A stretch of DNA of 64,000 nt, from positions 124,001 through 188,000 of the forward strand of contig MU839829.1 of assembly GCA_030411725.1 (NCBI GenBank), in the 5' to 3' direction. The stretch's first letter is position 1. The number at the start of each line of letters is the position of its first letter. Below, one piece after another: positions 10,824 through 19,484 of this stretch. Source of the DNA: Echria macrotheca. Lineage: Eukaryota > Ascomycota > Sordariomycetes > Sordariales > Schizotheciaceae. The position numbers were made by a program, and so were the translations under genes. Below the pieces are notes generated by a model, which was not told the DNA's origin, did not search any database, and worked only from the letters and a program-made list of their open reading frames with translations.

Positions 10824-11810
10824 CTATGGGTATTCACTTAAAATAAACGCCCCCTCCGGAGGCTCCATCCCAACCAGTGTCGTCCCCTCCGGGAGCCGCT
10901 TCGCCCGCTTCCCCCAAGCTAGGAGCGATGAGTAGTCCCGGCAGTGATGGTCCCGCTTGAAATCCGATACAGACTCGTTCTTCAGCACCCAGTAGTACGG
11001 CATCAGCCCGGCATCGGCCGTGCACATGAGGCGCTCCCTCAGCATATCAAGGCAGTGGTCTGGGAAGGTCAGTAATGGTGTGTAACTGAGAAAGGGAATA
11101 CGCACTGATGTGCATGGACAGCAGATGTCCATCGTTAAAGAACTCCTCGCTCCCCAGGCCCCGATAGTAGTCGACGTTGGTGAAGAGGGACTTGCGCAGC
11201 AGGTTCAGACAGTGCATCTGGTGAAACGCCTCGACGGAGACGACAAACTGCGGGTCGCCGGGTTCTAGCTCGAGCGTGATGTGGTCTGGCGAGATGTCGG
11301 CTTCCCATCCGAAGCGGGTCGAGATGAGTAACTCATCGACTGTTCATGTTAGACTGGGCTCCGGACGGAAGGTGTAGATGGAAAATGGTGAAGACAAAAC
11401 TTACGGCCGACACCTAGGTCGTCCCAGAGTGCATCGACTTCTGGCGACGGTTTGGCCACGTACTGGCTTTGTTTCGTGATGGTCGCTTGAAATTGCACCC
11501 AGTGGTAGTTGGGGTTGACCCCCTTGAGTTCTGGATTCTGTCAGCACCCGCTTCCATGATGGTGATGTGCCGTGGGCATACTTGGATAAACTGGTCCTGG
11601 TAGACATGGTTTCCGTCTCAGTATTATGGCCAGTGATGCAATGTTTGTGAGAGCGAGTACTCCCACGATGATGGGGAGCAGGAGCCGGGAACATCGACTG
11701 CTTCTTGGCTGCTTCTTGATTCGTTGTCCCTCCTCGGACAGTAGCCCCCTACTATCTTCATTCTCCAACGATTCCCGGTCATCTTTTTCGTAGCGCTCGG
11801 AAGTCGACAT
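10824..11810 (-). CDS. UstYa-family (DUF3328) membrane oxidase, candidate RiPP cyclase
   Basis: Four exons on the minus strand: 11810-11582, 11530-11405, 11339-11106 and 11059-10824. The introns are 51, 65 and 46 bp and the protein 274 aa. It has a cytosolic hydrophilic N-terminus, one membrane anchor at about 43-64 (LLLPIIVGVLALTNIASLAII), then a lumenal domain with paired HxxHC motifs: HQMHC at 158-162 and HINHC at 195-199. These motifs define the UstYa family, whose members oxidatively cyclise ribosomal peptides such as ustiloxin and asperipin. The second motif is formed across the last splice, which supports that intron. The first splice has two possible acceptors; the chosen one keeps the frame. 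It points the same way as the repeat precursor 906 bp upstream. The assignment as a peptide cyclase is inference from family and neighbourhood. Confidence 0.88.
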
Positions 11811-12716
11811 GTTGGGGATGAACGTGCGAAAGTGCACACGGCATTGCACGAAAGCTGTTTCAAGCAAAAGCTCAAAGTTGGTAAGAATGCTTCCAAAGTA
11901 ACCGCCCCTACCCGTCGTCATTGAGATGACAAAACATTTTCCCGATAAAAACTCCTTCTAATCCTCCGTGTATCTTTGCTGGTGATATACGCTCATCAAA
12001 TGCCAAGAAGGGTAGGTAAACGCAGCTTGGCGGCATCCTCATGCAGTCAGCATCTGGCTACGACTGCATACCTAGCAAGAGATACACTACAGCTTCCACA
12101 TTGCGTAAGATTTTGGGCGTAGACTTCCCCACACACCCTAAAGCATGACAGTTGCAGGCGCCACATCTGGAAGGTGAGACGATCAAAAGCTTGCCGCAAC
12201 GCCATCCCGACGGGATATTTCCCCGAGTGCGAGGGGCGATTAGTCGGTTCCCTGGAACGGCGGTTCCCGAGTGCGTCGGAGGCATATAACCATGGACGTG
12301 ATTGGCCACAAGTGTATGGCAACCTAAAACGACGCTGTCGACTAAGGCGCTCGACCTGCTTTTCGTTCTCACCGGTCCGAACTTGGTTCATGCATAGCGT
12401 TCATGCGTAGCATTGTTCCAGAAGGATTCGGTATTAGGGGCAATGATGTGTTCGTGGACTTGTTGTCCCGAGAAGGATACTCGGACTCATAGAGGCAAAA
12501 CGAGCGAATCGGCAGGATTCCGATGGACGACAAACAAGGTATGAGTTCATGTCTCTCGGACTCGGCTCCGATCTCACGTTACTCTCCCAAGCCTCTACCA
12601 TGACAAAGAGCAATGTAACGGCAAACGTAACATCCATGATTTGTAAACCTAGCAACTAGGCACCGTCGGACTCTCACCGCCGCGGCGCATCATTGCGGAT
12701 CTCGGTCTCGATCCAG
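11811..12716. other. Spacer between UstYa-type gene and precursor gene
   Basis: It holds the promoter side of the UstYa-type gene and the 3' flank of the precursor. Open frames at 12047-12391 and 12434-12655 (minus) have no domains, signal peptides or family resemblance, and I do not annotate them. Confidence 0.4.
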
Positions 12717-13278
12717 CTAAGCCTTGAACTCCTCCCCCTCCTCTCCAGGCGGGACCACATAAAACATGTTCTCGCGCTTGGCAATCTCCTCGCCCTCCTC
12801 TCCTGGGGGCACGACGTAGAACATATTCTCCCGCTTCTTGAACTCCTCGCCTTCCTCTCCAGGCGGAACCACATAAAACATGTTCTCGCGCTTCGCGATC
12901 TCCTCACCCTCCTCACCCGGAGGAACCACATAGAACATGTTCTCGCGTTTAGCAATCTCCTCCCCTTCCTCTCCCGGGGGCACGACGTAGAACATGTTCA
13001 CCCGCTTCGCAATTTCAGAGCCCTCTTCACCCGGGGGCACGTAGAAGAGGTTGTTCCGCTTCGCGATCTCAGAACCCTCCTCGCCCGGGGGCACGTAGAA
13101 GAGATTATTCCGGACCGCAATGGCCGCAGCCTCGGTGGCGGTGCGGGCTGGACCTCATCAGCAGCGCCTTTGCATCTTTGGGGAGAAACATACCTTGGAT
13201 GGCCATGACCGGTGCAGCTGGTGCGGCGAGAGCGCCGGCCGCCAGGAAGGCGGTGGAAATTGCCGTAGTGAACTTCAT
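12717..13278 (-). CDS. Secreted RiPP-like repeat precursor with seven Kex2-separated units
   Basis: Two exons on the minus strand, 13278-13194 and 13153-12717, separated by a 40-bp intron, giving 173 aa. The signal peptide spans residues 1-18 or 1-19 (MKFTTAISTAFLAAGALA). A short pro-region ending in VR follows, then seven tandem units with six internal KR dibasic sites. Units 1-2 carry NNLFYVPPGEEG (18 aa) and units 3-7 carry [VE]NMFYVVPPGEEG (18-19 aa). Each unit ends in an acidic stretch such as EEIAKR. This is the architecture of ustiloxin/asperipin-type precursors, in which Kex2 protease frees peptides in the Golgi and UstYa proteins crosslink a Tyr-containing core. UstYa-type genes lie on both sides. 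The start is chosen for the signal peptide, and the intron removes a frame break. Two products are predicted. The alternative is a family of unmodified secreted peptides. Product and bioactivity are unknown. Confidence 0.88.
12720..13109 (-). repeat. Seven tandem coding repeats of 54-57 bp
   Basis: In gene order the units occupy 13109-13056, 13055-13002, 13001-12945, 12944-12888, 12887-12831, 12830-12774 and 12773-12720. The first two lack one Val codon (54 bp). The last lacks the dibasic end and is 54 bp because it stops at FKA. Unit 5 ends FKKR rather than IAKR. Synonymous differences between units show they are not a recent collapse or assembly error. Confidence 0.95.
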
Positions 13279-13926
13279 CTTGTATCAGGTTAAGAATGGA
13301 CAACTGACAGACACAGGGACGGCTTCAAGAGGGACACGTGGGTTGTATGGGACTTTATACAGCCCCCAGAATCAAATAATCCGGCTCGAGATGTCGGTGA
13401 GTGGGTTCCCTCTGTTTGTCCATTACGCATACGACGCCGCTCGCTGGATTCCTCCGCCTATCCGACGTCATCACCCCTAGGCCCCTTGCGGAAGGAATCT
13501 ATGCCTGAGACCGATTTCTGCACCAGTAGTCATGTCTCCTTCCTTTCTCATCGGTTTCCACTGGCTACGTACACGATACCAACCCGGGATTGGACGGTCT
13601 GAAACTTACTCAGCGGACTTTTGTCGTGTATCACAACGGTTATCACGACTCCGCCGCACGAGCAAGCGTCACCTTCCCTTCTCGTAGGATCATCCCCGAG
13701 TCGGCCGTTGTTCTTTTGTTCTAAAGAGTTCCACCCGCGGCGGGGAAGCAGTCTACATCGGACTGTTCAAGACCGAGGGGGGTTCTGGTTCGACACTTTG
13801 GGTCGGCCGCGCCCACCGCCGGTTGACTTCTTCCTCGACACTCGACCGAAACGCTCGTCTTCCGTATCTGCCATTCCTTTGTTTCCCAGAACACCTAGAC
13901 GGAACAAAATTTCGCAGACGCTCACG
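13279..13926. promoter_or_regulatory. Divergent promoter region shared by precursor and second UstYa-like gene
   Basis: The 648 bp separate two head-to-head start codons. On the minus strand a TATAAA (13359-13354) lies 76 bp upstream of the precursor start, with a CACGTG palindrome at 13335-13340. The plus-strand gene has a long leader without upstream in-frame Met. A bidirectional promoter would allow co-expression of peptide and modifying enzyme; that is inference. Confidence 0.5.
13354..13359 (-). promoter_or_regulatory. TATA box of the repeat precursor gene
   Basis: TATAAA reads on the minus strand, 76 bp upstream of the ATG. This is a normal distance for a strongly transcribed fungal gene with a short leader. 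Confidence 0.55.
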
Positions 13927-14568
13927 ATGCCATCCAAACTCACCCATTACAAGGGCGTCCACTATGCGCCCCTCGAGGACCCATCAGAGGCAACCAAACC
14001 GCCATCCAGCTGGCTGACCCGGAACAAGAAAGCCGTGCTCGCCGGCGTGGTCTCGCTCCTTCTCTTCACCGCCGCCGGGACAAGCTACTGCTTCATCTTC
14101 CTCGGCCACTCCGACGACCACCACACCCAAACCGAACCGTTCATGAACGACTGCGGCAAGAGCAGCGCCGAGGCCATGGCGCGCGGCTGCAAGATGGAGC
14201 CGCTCTTCTACGGCTGGATCCCGCCGCAGTGCTACTACCCGGACCTCACGGCCGAGTTCCCCGTCTTCGCCGACCGGACGTGGTACGTCGACCAGGCCAT
14301 GACGACGGCGATCCCCGAGCGCGACCTGATGGAGGGCAAGCACAGCAGCATCTGGACGAGGCGGTTCCATACCGAGCACTGTCTGTTTATGTGGCGCAAG
14401 CTCACGCTCGCGGTGCATGAGCGCTACGAGTGGGTGGATAACAAGACGTTGAGCATGTGGCATGCTGAGCACTGCACGGGCGATATTCTGGAGAAGGACG
14501 AGGGGTGGAATGCGACGAATAATGCCAAGTTGGGGACGTACAAGTGTATGAAGATGAACTGGGCGTAA
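13927..14568 (+). CDS. UstYa-like protein of the DCG...GC type with paired HxxHC motifs
   Basis: Single exon, 213 aa. A cytosolic N-terminus is followed by one membrane anchor at about 36-59 (AVLAGVVSLLLFTAAGTSYC) and a lumenal domain. That domain begins with DCGKSSAEAMARGC at 75-88, then FYGWIPPQCYYPDL, then two HxxHC motifs: HTEHC at 148-152 and HAEHC at 179-183. The paired motif is the UstYa hallmark, while the DCG/GC segment marks a separate fungal subgroup from the 10.8 kb gene. The only in-frame Met is used as start. It is head-to-head with the precursor. It may act as a second cyclase or a partner of the other UstYa-type protein. The specific reaction is not known to me. Confidence 0.82.
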   Translation: MPSKLTHYKGVHYAPLEDPSEATKPPSSWLTRNKKAVLAGVVSLLLFTAAGTSYCFIFLGHSDDHHTQTEPFMNDCGKSSAEAMARGCKMEPLFYGWIPPQCYYPDLTAEFPVFADRTWYVDQAMTTAIPERDLMEGKHSSIWTRRFHTEHCLFMWRKLTLAVHERYEWVDNKTLSMWHAEHCTGDILEKDEGWNATNNAKLGTYKCMKMNWA

Positions 14569-14642
14569 CTCGGGGAGCTTCAATGTCTACGTAGACGGGT
14601 GGATGGACGTTTGAATCCGATTCCGTTGACATGTTCAATTGT

Positions 14643-15175
14643 CAGCGCGTCCATCAAACGAAACCAGGCAAACGGGGGCTTATATTTGCGTGGATTTGAA
14701 GCAATGAGAGCGCGCCTGGTTTGGCCAAACCAGGATCAAAAAAGCCGACCGTTTACTGGTTTGTGCCAAATATTTCCTCAAACGGCTTAGTAATGCACTA
14801 ACAATTACCCTTTTTACGTGGGTGATTTTGGCAAGGTTGGCTTGGTTGGGTGGCTCTTGCACGCACGCGTTAAAGCACCGACCACGTACCGAGTACGTAC
14901 CGATCACGTGCTATACCACATGCGAGATCACGTGAAACCGCTACCCCTTGGGCCCCTCCCCCCTCCCTACCCCCAAAAGCCAAAGAAAAGCTACTTCAGT
15001 ACTATTATAAGGGCCCTTATAAGTGGGTCAAATACTGTCAAATCCACGCAAACGAAGTCAAATAAACAAAGGCTTAGATTTGTCTGGAATTTGACGTTTT
15101 TTTCTTCCGTTTGCCTGGCGTTTGCCTGGTTTGCCTGGTTTACAGTGGGGTTCGTTTCGTTTGGTGGACGCGCTG
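14643..15175 (+). mobile_element. MITE family 2, copy 1
   Basis: 533 bp with terminal inverted repeats beginning CAGCGCGTCCA[T/C]CAAAC. It is flanked by a perfect 8-bp duplication, tcaattgt (14635-14642 and 15176-15183). There is no coding capacity. The ends and duplication length fit a non-autonomous hAT-like element. It inserted 75 bp after the stop of the second UstYa-like gene. Confidence 0.88.
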
Positions 15176-15404
15176 TCAATTGTACCTTCTAAGGGCAGTT
15201 TGTTCACACATCGGAAAGGGGAGTAGACATGACTTTGAGTGGGATAGACGCAACATGGGACCTTTTAAAAGAATTCTTACAGCCTTGTTTACCTCCTCCG
15301 TCCCTGTTCTGACGTCCTTTATCCTCAAGCTTTCGCTTCCCCTGTAAACCTCGGTGTATCCTCGGCAAACATGAAGTGCTTGACCACACGGTTCCAAAGA
15401 AGCT

Positions 15405-17012
15405 TTAACATCTTCCGTCTGCGTTAATCTTGTCAGTCTCAAGCATACCTGGGTACCATCCCAGGGGGCCGAATACGTACCTAGCTGCAGGTGTAGTATT
15501 ACTAGTCGCCGCCGCTACGAACCTAATTGCCTCCGGGAGCTGCTGTTCGTACCACGTCCCAGCAATTGTCGACTCGATGGGGCGCTGACTGTAGTCGCGG
15601 TCGCGTGGACATACGTCCAGTATAGGGAAGAAGTCCACTACAGCAGGTTTACAGCACTTTCTGACGACGGGTCTTTCCAAGTAGCGGTAGAACTTAGTGC
15701 AGCTCGGATCCAGGCACCAGAGGGCGCCCCTGGAGCTCTGGTCCTGGCAAAGGGAATAGGAATCGGGATCCAATGCCTCAAACCAGGCATAGTCGAGAGT
15801 GCGCCACACAGGCTGCCAAGCTGGACCGCAGACAATGCGTCGGCAGTAGAAAACCAAGAGGCACTGTGCGCTGGCTGCGCATCGACAAGGGAGGATGAGG
15901 TAACCGCTTATGCCTCCGAGGGCACCGCTTAGCATCGACTGCGTGAAATGTCTCGGGACCTCGGGGGGGTTCATCAGTGATGACGTGCTGTCTCGCAGTG
16001 GAAGCAGCCGGGCATTGGGGTGGACAAGACAACAGGTGTCGGCACCATCAGGCCGGACTGCCGAACGCGAGAAGGATGGATATCTGCCCCCATAATCCAG
16101 GCATCCGCAAGCATTGGGATCGAAACACCGCATCTCGGGAAGGTTTGTGTTGCCAGGCCCGGTCTGGGGGACCATGTACTCGGCTGCGCCGCGGCGCAAC
16201 TCGTGGATTCGTTGCTCCATTGCAGCGGCCGAGAATGATCCATTCTCATCGGGCGATACATGGCACATGTGCCCTGTCCATCTCAGGTCCAGGACAACTG
16301 CGTGTCCACATCGCCAGAGTGCCGCCCACGGACACGTGTGCCGGCTGATCACCGGGCCTTCCGGGCTTTGCACATCATGTGAGATTTTGGGCTCATGGCT
16401 GGGATGTTTGCATTGCTTGAGAATAACGCACTTGGCCTTGCCGGTGTCTGCGTCACTCAATTGCGAGGCCGTTCTCCACTTCCGACCAATCTCGGCCCGT
16501 GTGATGACCTCGTGCTCGCAAAGGCGGACATAACCAGTCTGTCCAATGCAAGTGCTTTTCACCCGTATACCGTTGTCGCGCTGTGACGGCGGGAAGAAGG
16601 CCGCCGGGTGCAGCACCCCACATGCGCGGCAGAAGCTCTTGTCATTAGCCAAATGATTCACTAGCTGCGGCTTTTCCCGGGAAGTCTTTTGACACGTGAA
16701 ACACTGCTTGCGAGTCTCCTCTGAACGAAGCAAGGCCCGGACGCTGTCGCTGTATCCTTCCCGTTCGATATCCAAGTTGGCCCTGGACCATGGCAAACGC
16801 TTCGTGAGTTTCTTGCCGTAATGGTAATGCGAATCTCGAAAGGTCGGATGTGAGAAAAGGCGAAGGAAGACTTGCGTGGTGCGTCGTAGACACTGGATTG
16901 CGCCAGGGTCGAGGAGCTTCATGATCATGAGGAGATGCTCCTCCGGCAAATCGAGAAGAGAAAGAACCATGATGTCGCTTGAAAACGTCAGTGGAGCGTA
17001 GTCGACAACCAT
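15405..17012 (-). CDS. F-box-like domain protein, Cys-rich, unknown substrate
   Basis: Single exon, 535 aa. An F-box-like segment lies at about 15-60 (LLDLPEEHLLMIMKLLDPGA followed by LRRTTQVFLRLFSHPTF); such a segment would bind Skp1 in an SCF ubiquitin ligase. A Cys-rich region with a CFTCQK...CRACG pair (about 103-130) follows. The C-terminal half has many Cys and His residues, which may bind zinc. A TATATAA lies just above the first Met, so the true start may be the second in-frame Met at 16970 (MVLSLLDLPEEH). A possible GTATGC donor near the C-terminus means the last few residues are uncertain. The target is not identifiable. Confidence 0.75.
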   Translation of the reverse strand: MVVDYAPLTFSSDIMVLSLLDLPEEHLLMIMKLLDPGAIQCLRRTTQVFLRLFSHPTFRDSHYHYGKKLTKRLPWSRANLDIEREGYSDSVRALLRSEETRKQCFTCQKTSREKPQLVNHLANDKSFCRACGVLHPAAFFPPSQRDNGIRVKSTCIGQTGYVRLCEHEVITRAEIGRKWRTASQLSDADTGKAKCVILKQCKHPSHEPKISHDVQSPEGPVISRHTCPWAALWRCGHAVVLDLRWTGHMCHVSPDENGSFSAAAMEQRIHELRRGAAEYMVPQTGPGNTNLPEMRCFDPNACGCLDYGGRYPSFSRSAVRPDGADTCCLVHPNARLLPLRDSTSSLMNPPEVPRHFTQSMLSGALGGISGYLILPCRCAASAQCLLVFYCRRIVCGPAWQPVWRTLDYAWFEALDPDSYSLCQDQSSRGALWCLDPSCTKFYRYLERPVVRKCCKPAVVDFFPILDVCPRDRDYSQRPIESTIAGTWYEQQLPEAIRFVAAATSNTTPAARYVFGPLGWYPGMLETDKINADGRC

Positions 17013-17512
17013 GGCTGCGGGAGAAGAGGGTTATATACCCATCAGCAGCATCAGCTCGGGCGACGCGTGCAGAAAACTCAATCCAAATTTGTTTCTTTCG
17101 GCCTTATCGTCGGGAACTTAGCTTTTAGCCACCTCGCTGCATATAAACTCAAAGTACGGCCGGAACCTAGCATGTCTTGTCAGAAGCAACCGAAGGGATT
17201 GAAAATCGTCGTCGACGCGGAGTACGCACGCGTGAGGTTACGTGCGATCCTCTTTAACACTAGCGCAAACCCTCCTCTGCAACAAGCCCCTGAAATCCAC
17301 GCCCAGTAGTCAACAGATCCAGCCAATCAGAGAGAGTCGATGTGTCCTCTGCAATCCAACGCGACAAGTTCGCAGAGTTTCTTGCCGATTCAAAGTCCGA
17401 TCTAACCAAGCATCAAAAAGACCGTAACTGCTGGTCCAGTCCGCCGAGATTTTTAGGCCGCGAATATCTCCCGTTTTTTCTCCTTTTTCTCTAAACAGGA
17501 GACCCACCGAAA
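17013..17512. other. Intergenic up to the edge of the AT-rich element
   Basis: GC-normal DNA without a supported gene. It ends with the octamer caccgaaa (17505-17512), the left target-site copy of the large element. Confidence 0.5.
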
Positions 17513-17520
17513 TAGGCCTA

Positions 17521-17700
17521 GGAATTACCCACCCATGGGTACCCATGGGTAACCCGAAAAAAAAATGGGTACCCATAGGTAACCCAGAAAAAAAATGGGT
17601 AACCTATAGGTAACCCAAAATAAAAATAGGTAACCTATAGATAACCCGAAAAGAAATAGGTAACCTATAAATAACCTATAAATAACCTATTTTACAATAT
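17521..17700. repeat. Left subterminal gggtaacc-type tandem repeats
   Basis: Imperfect units of about 26-30 bp each contain ggGTAACCtataGGTAACCC-like palindromes and an A-rich spacer. They progressively change G/C to A/T towards the interior. They are mirrored in inverted order at the right end. Confidence 0.75.
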
Positions 17701-19257
17701 ATATTTTTCACACTATAGTTTTACTTTACAAAAAACAATAATTATATTCTTTATAAATTACTTAATCACTTTATACTATTAATACCCTATTTATCCTTAT
17801 ACTTACTATTTTCTTTATCTTTTTCCTCCTTTTTATCTTCGCTATTTTCTTTATCTTTTTCCTCCTTTTTATCTTCGCTATTTTTTTTATCTTTTTCCTC
17901 CTCCTTATCCTTACTTTTTTTTCCATTTTTATCCTCCTCCTCATTTTCGCTTTTTTTATTAACCCGTATATTTGCCTTTAATATAATAAGTATAGCCTAT
18001 ATAGCCTATTTACGCTTTTTATTTACTTTTTAAATTTTATAAACCTTATAATTTTTAGCTCAATGAAGTATATTTAACTAAAAAGGTATTAATATAATTA
18101 TTATACTAATTATTACCAAAATTAATTAAATAGTAAATATATACTTATATAAAGTTTTTAAGTGGTATAAAAGGTAGCGGAAGCGGGAAAGTAAGCTAAA
18201 GCGATAATTTAATTATATCTTAAAATAAATTAATATATAAAAATATTATAAAATAAATTAACGTAACTAATTAAATATTTTTAGCGAAAAAAGTTACTTT
18301 TTTCGTATAAAAAGCTATTAAATTCCCAACTATAATATAATTAATAAAACAAAATATAAAAAATATAAGTATATTAGTAAATAAATAAATTAAAAATAAT
18401 TTTATATATTTTTAAAGGGCTTATAAAATAATTACTTAAAAATATAAATTATTACTAATATTAAGAATAATTTCGTAAATAACTTTTATAAATAATATTT
18501 TTGAGATTAAGATATTATAAATAAATTATATTCTTTTAATCTCCTATATAAAGTAATAACTATATATATATATATTAATAAATAGATTATTATAATAATT
18601 ATTATAATAAATTAAATTATACTGTTAAGGTATTATTTTCTTTTAGTAAGGGCTAAAACAATTTAAGTTGTAAATACGTTAACTTTACTAATAATTAATT
18701 TTCTATTATGTAATTTACCGTAATTATGAGTTTTTTTACCGTTATAAATCTTTATACCATTACGGATTTTAACTATTTAAAATAATTAATAAGTAGATAA
18801 AAGTAATTAATATAAATTAATACCTTTTTATAAAATAATAAGTTTAATTATAATTTATTACTATTAATTTTTTTTTTAAAAAAAAAGGTTTTATTTAGTA
18901 AATTATATAATAATTTGAATTTATATATATTAAATCTAATAAAAGCCTTATTTTAGTAAATCTATACGTATATAACTTCCGTTTTAGGAAAATAGGGTTA
19001 ATCTTTACAAAATATTACTTTTTATTAAAATAAAATAATTATTTAATTTTATTTAAATATTATTAAATCTATAAATTTTTATAATAATTAATAAACCTAA
19101 ATATTATTTATAAAATATACTAAAATATTAAAATATAAACGTAAAGTTAAAAGTAAGCTTAATAATAACTTAAATACAGTTAAAGTAAAAAAGTATACTT
19201 AAAATTTTAACAAAAATCGTAAAAAATATAAAAAAGTAAAAGTAAAGATTAAAATGT

Positions 19258-19484
19258 TGTAAGGGTTTAAATTACCTTACCCATCGTCGGGTCCTTCGGA
19301 CTGATGGGTGGTGAAGCCGTAGGCTACGCGCCAGCTGTAAGATAGATAATAGATTTATTTTGTAAGTTCAGCTGCGCGCAGCGGCAGCGCAGCTGAACAG
19401 CTATATAGGCCGTGCAACGGCACGTGCAGCAGGTTGCGTGGGTTGCTGCGCAACCCACGTGATCCGTGCAGATTATCCGTAACA
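19258..19484 (-). mobile_element. Solo LTR 1, nested in the AT-rich element
   Basis: 227 bp, TG...CA ends in minus orientation (TGTTACGGATAATCTGCACG at the 5' end), flanked by a perfect 5-bp duplication, aatgt (19253-19257 and 19485-19489). It is GC-normal in an almost pure A/T background, so it arrived after the host DNA was mutated. No internal region remains, consistent with LTR-LTR recombination. Confidence 0.85.

Noticed and set aside
12047..12655. Minus-strand frames between the UstYa-type gene and the precursor, considered as extra cluster genes
   Set aside because: No membrane anchor, HxxHC, methyltransferase, peptidase or transporter features; codon pattern not convincing.
12720..13109. 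CRISPR-like array
   Set aside because: The units are contiguous coding repeats with no unique spacers, in a eukaryotic gene.
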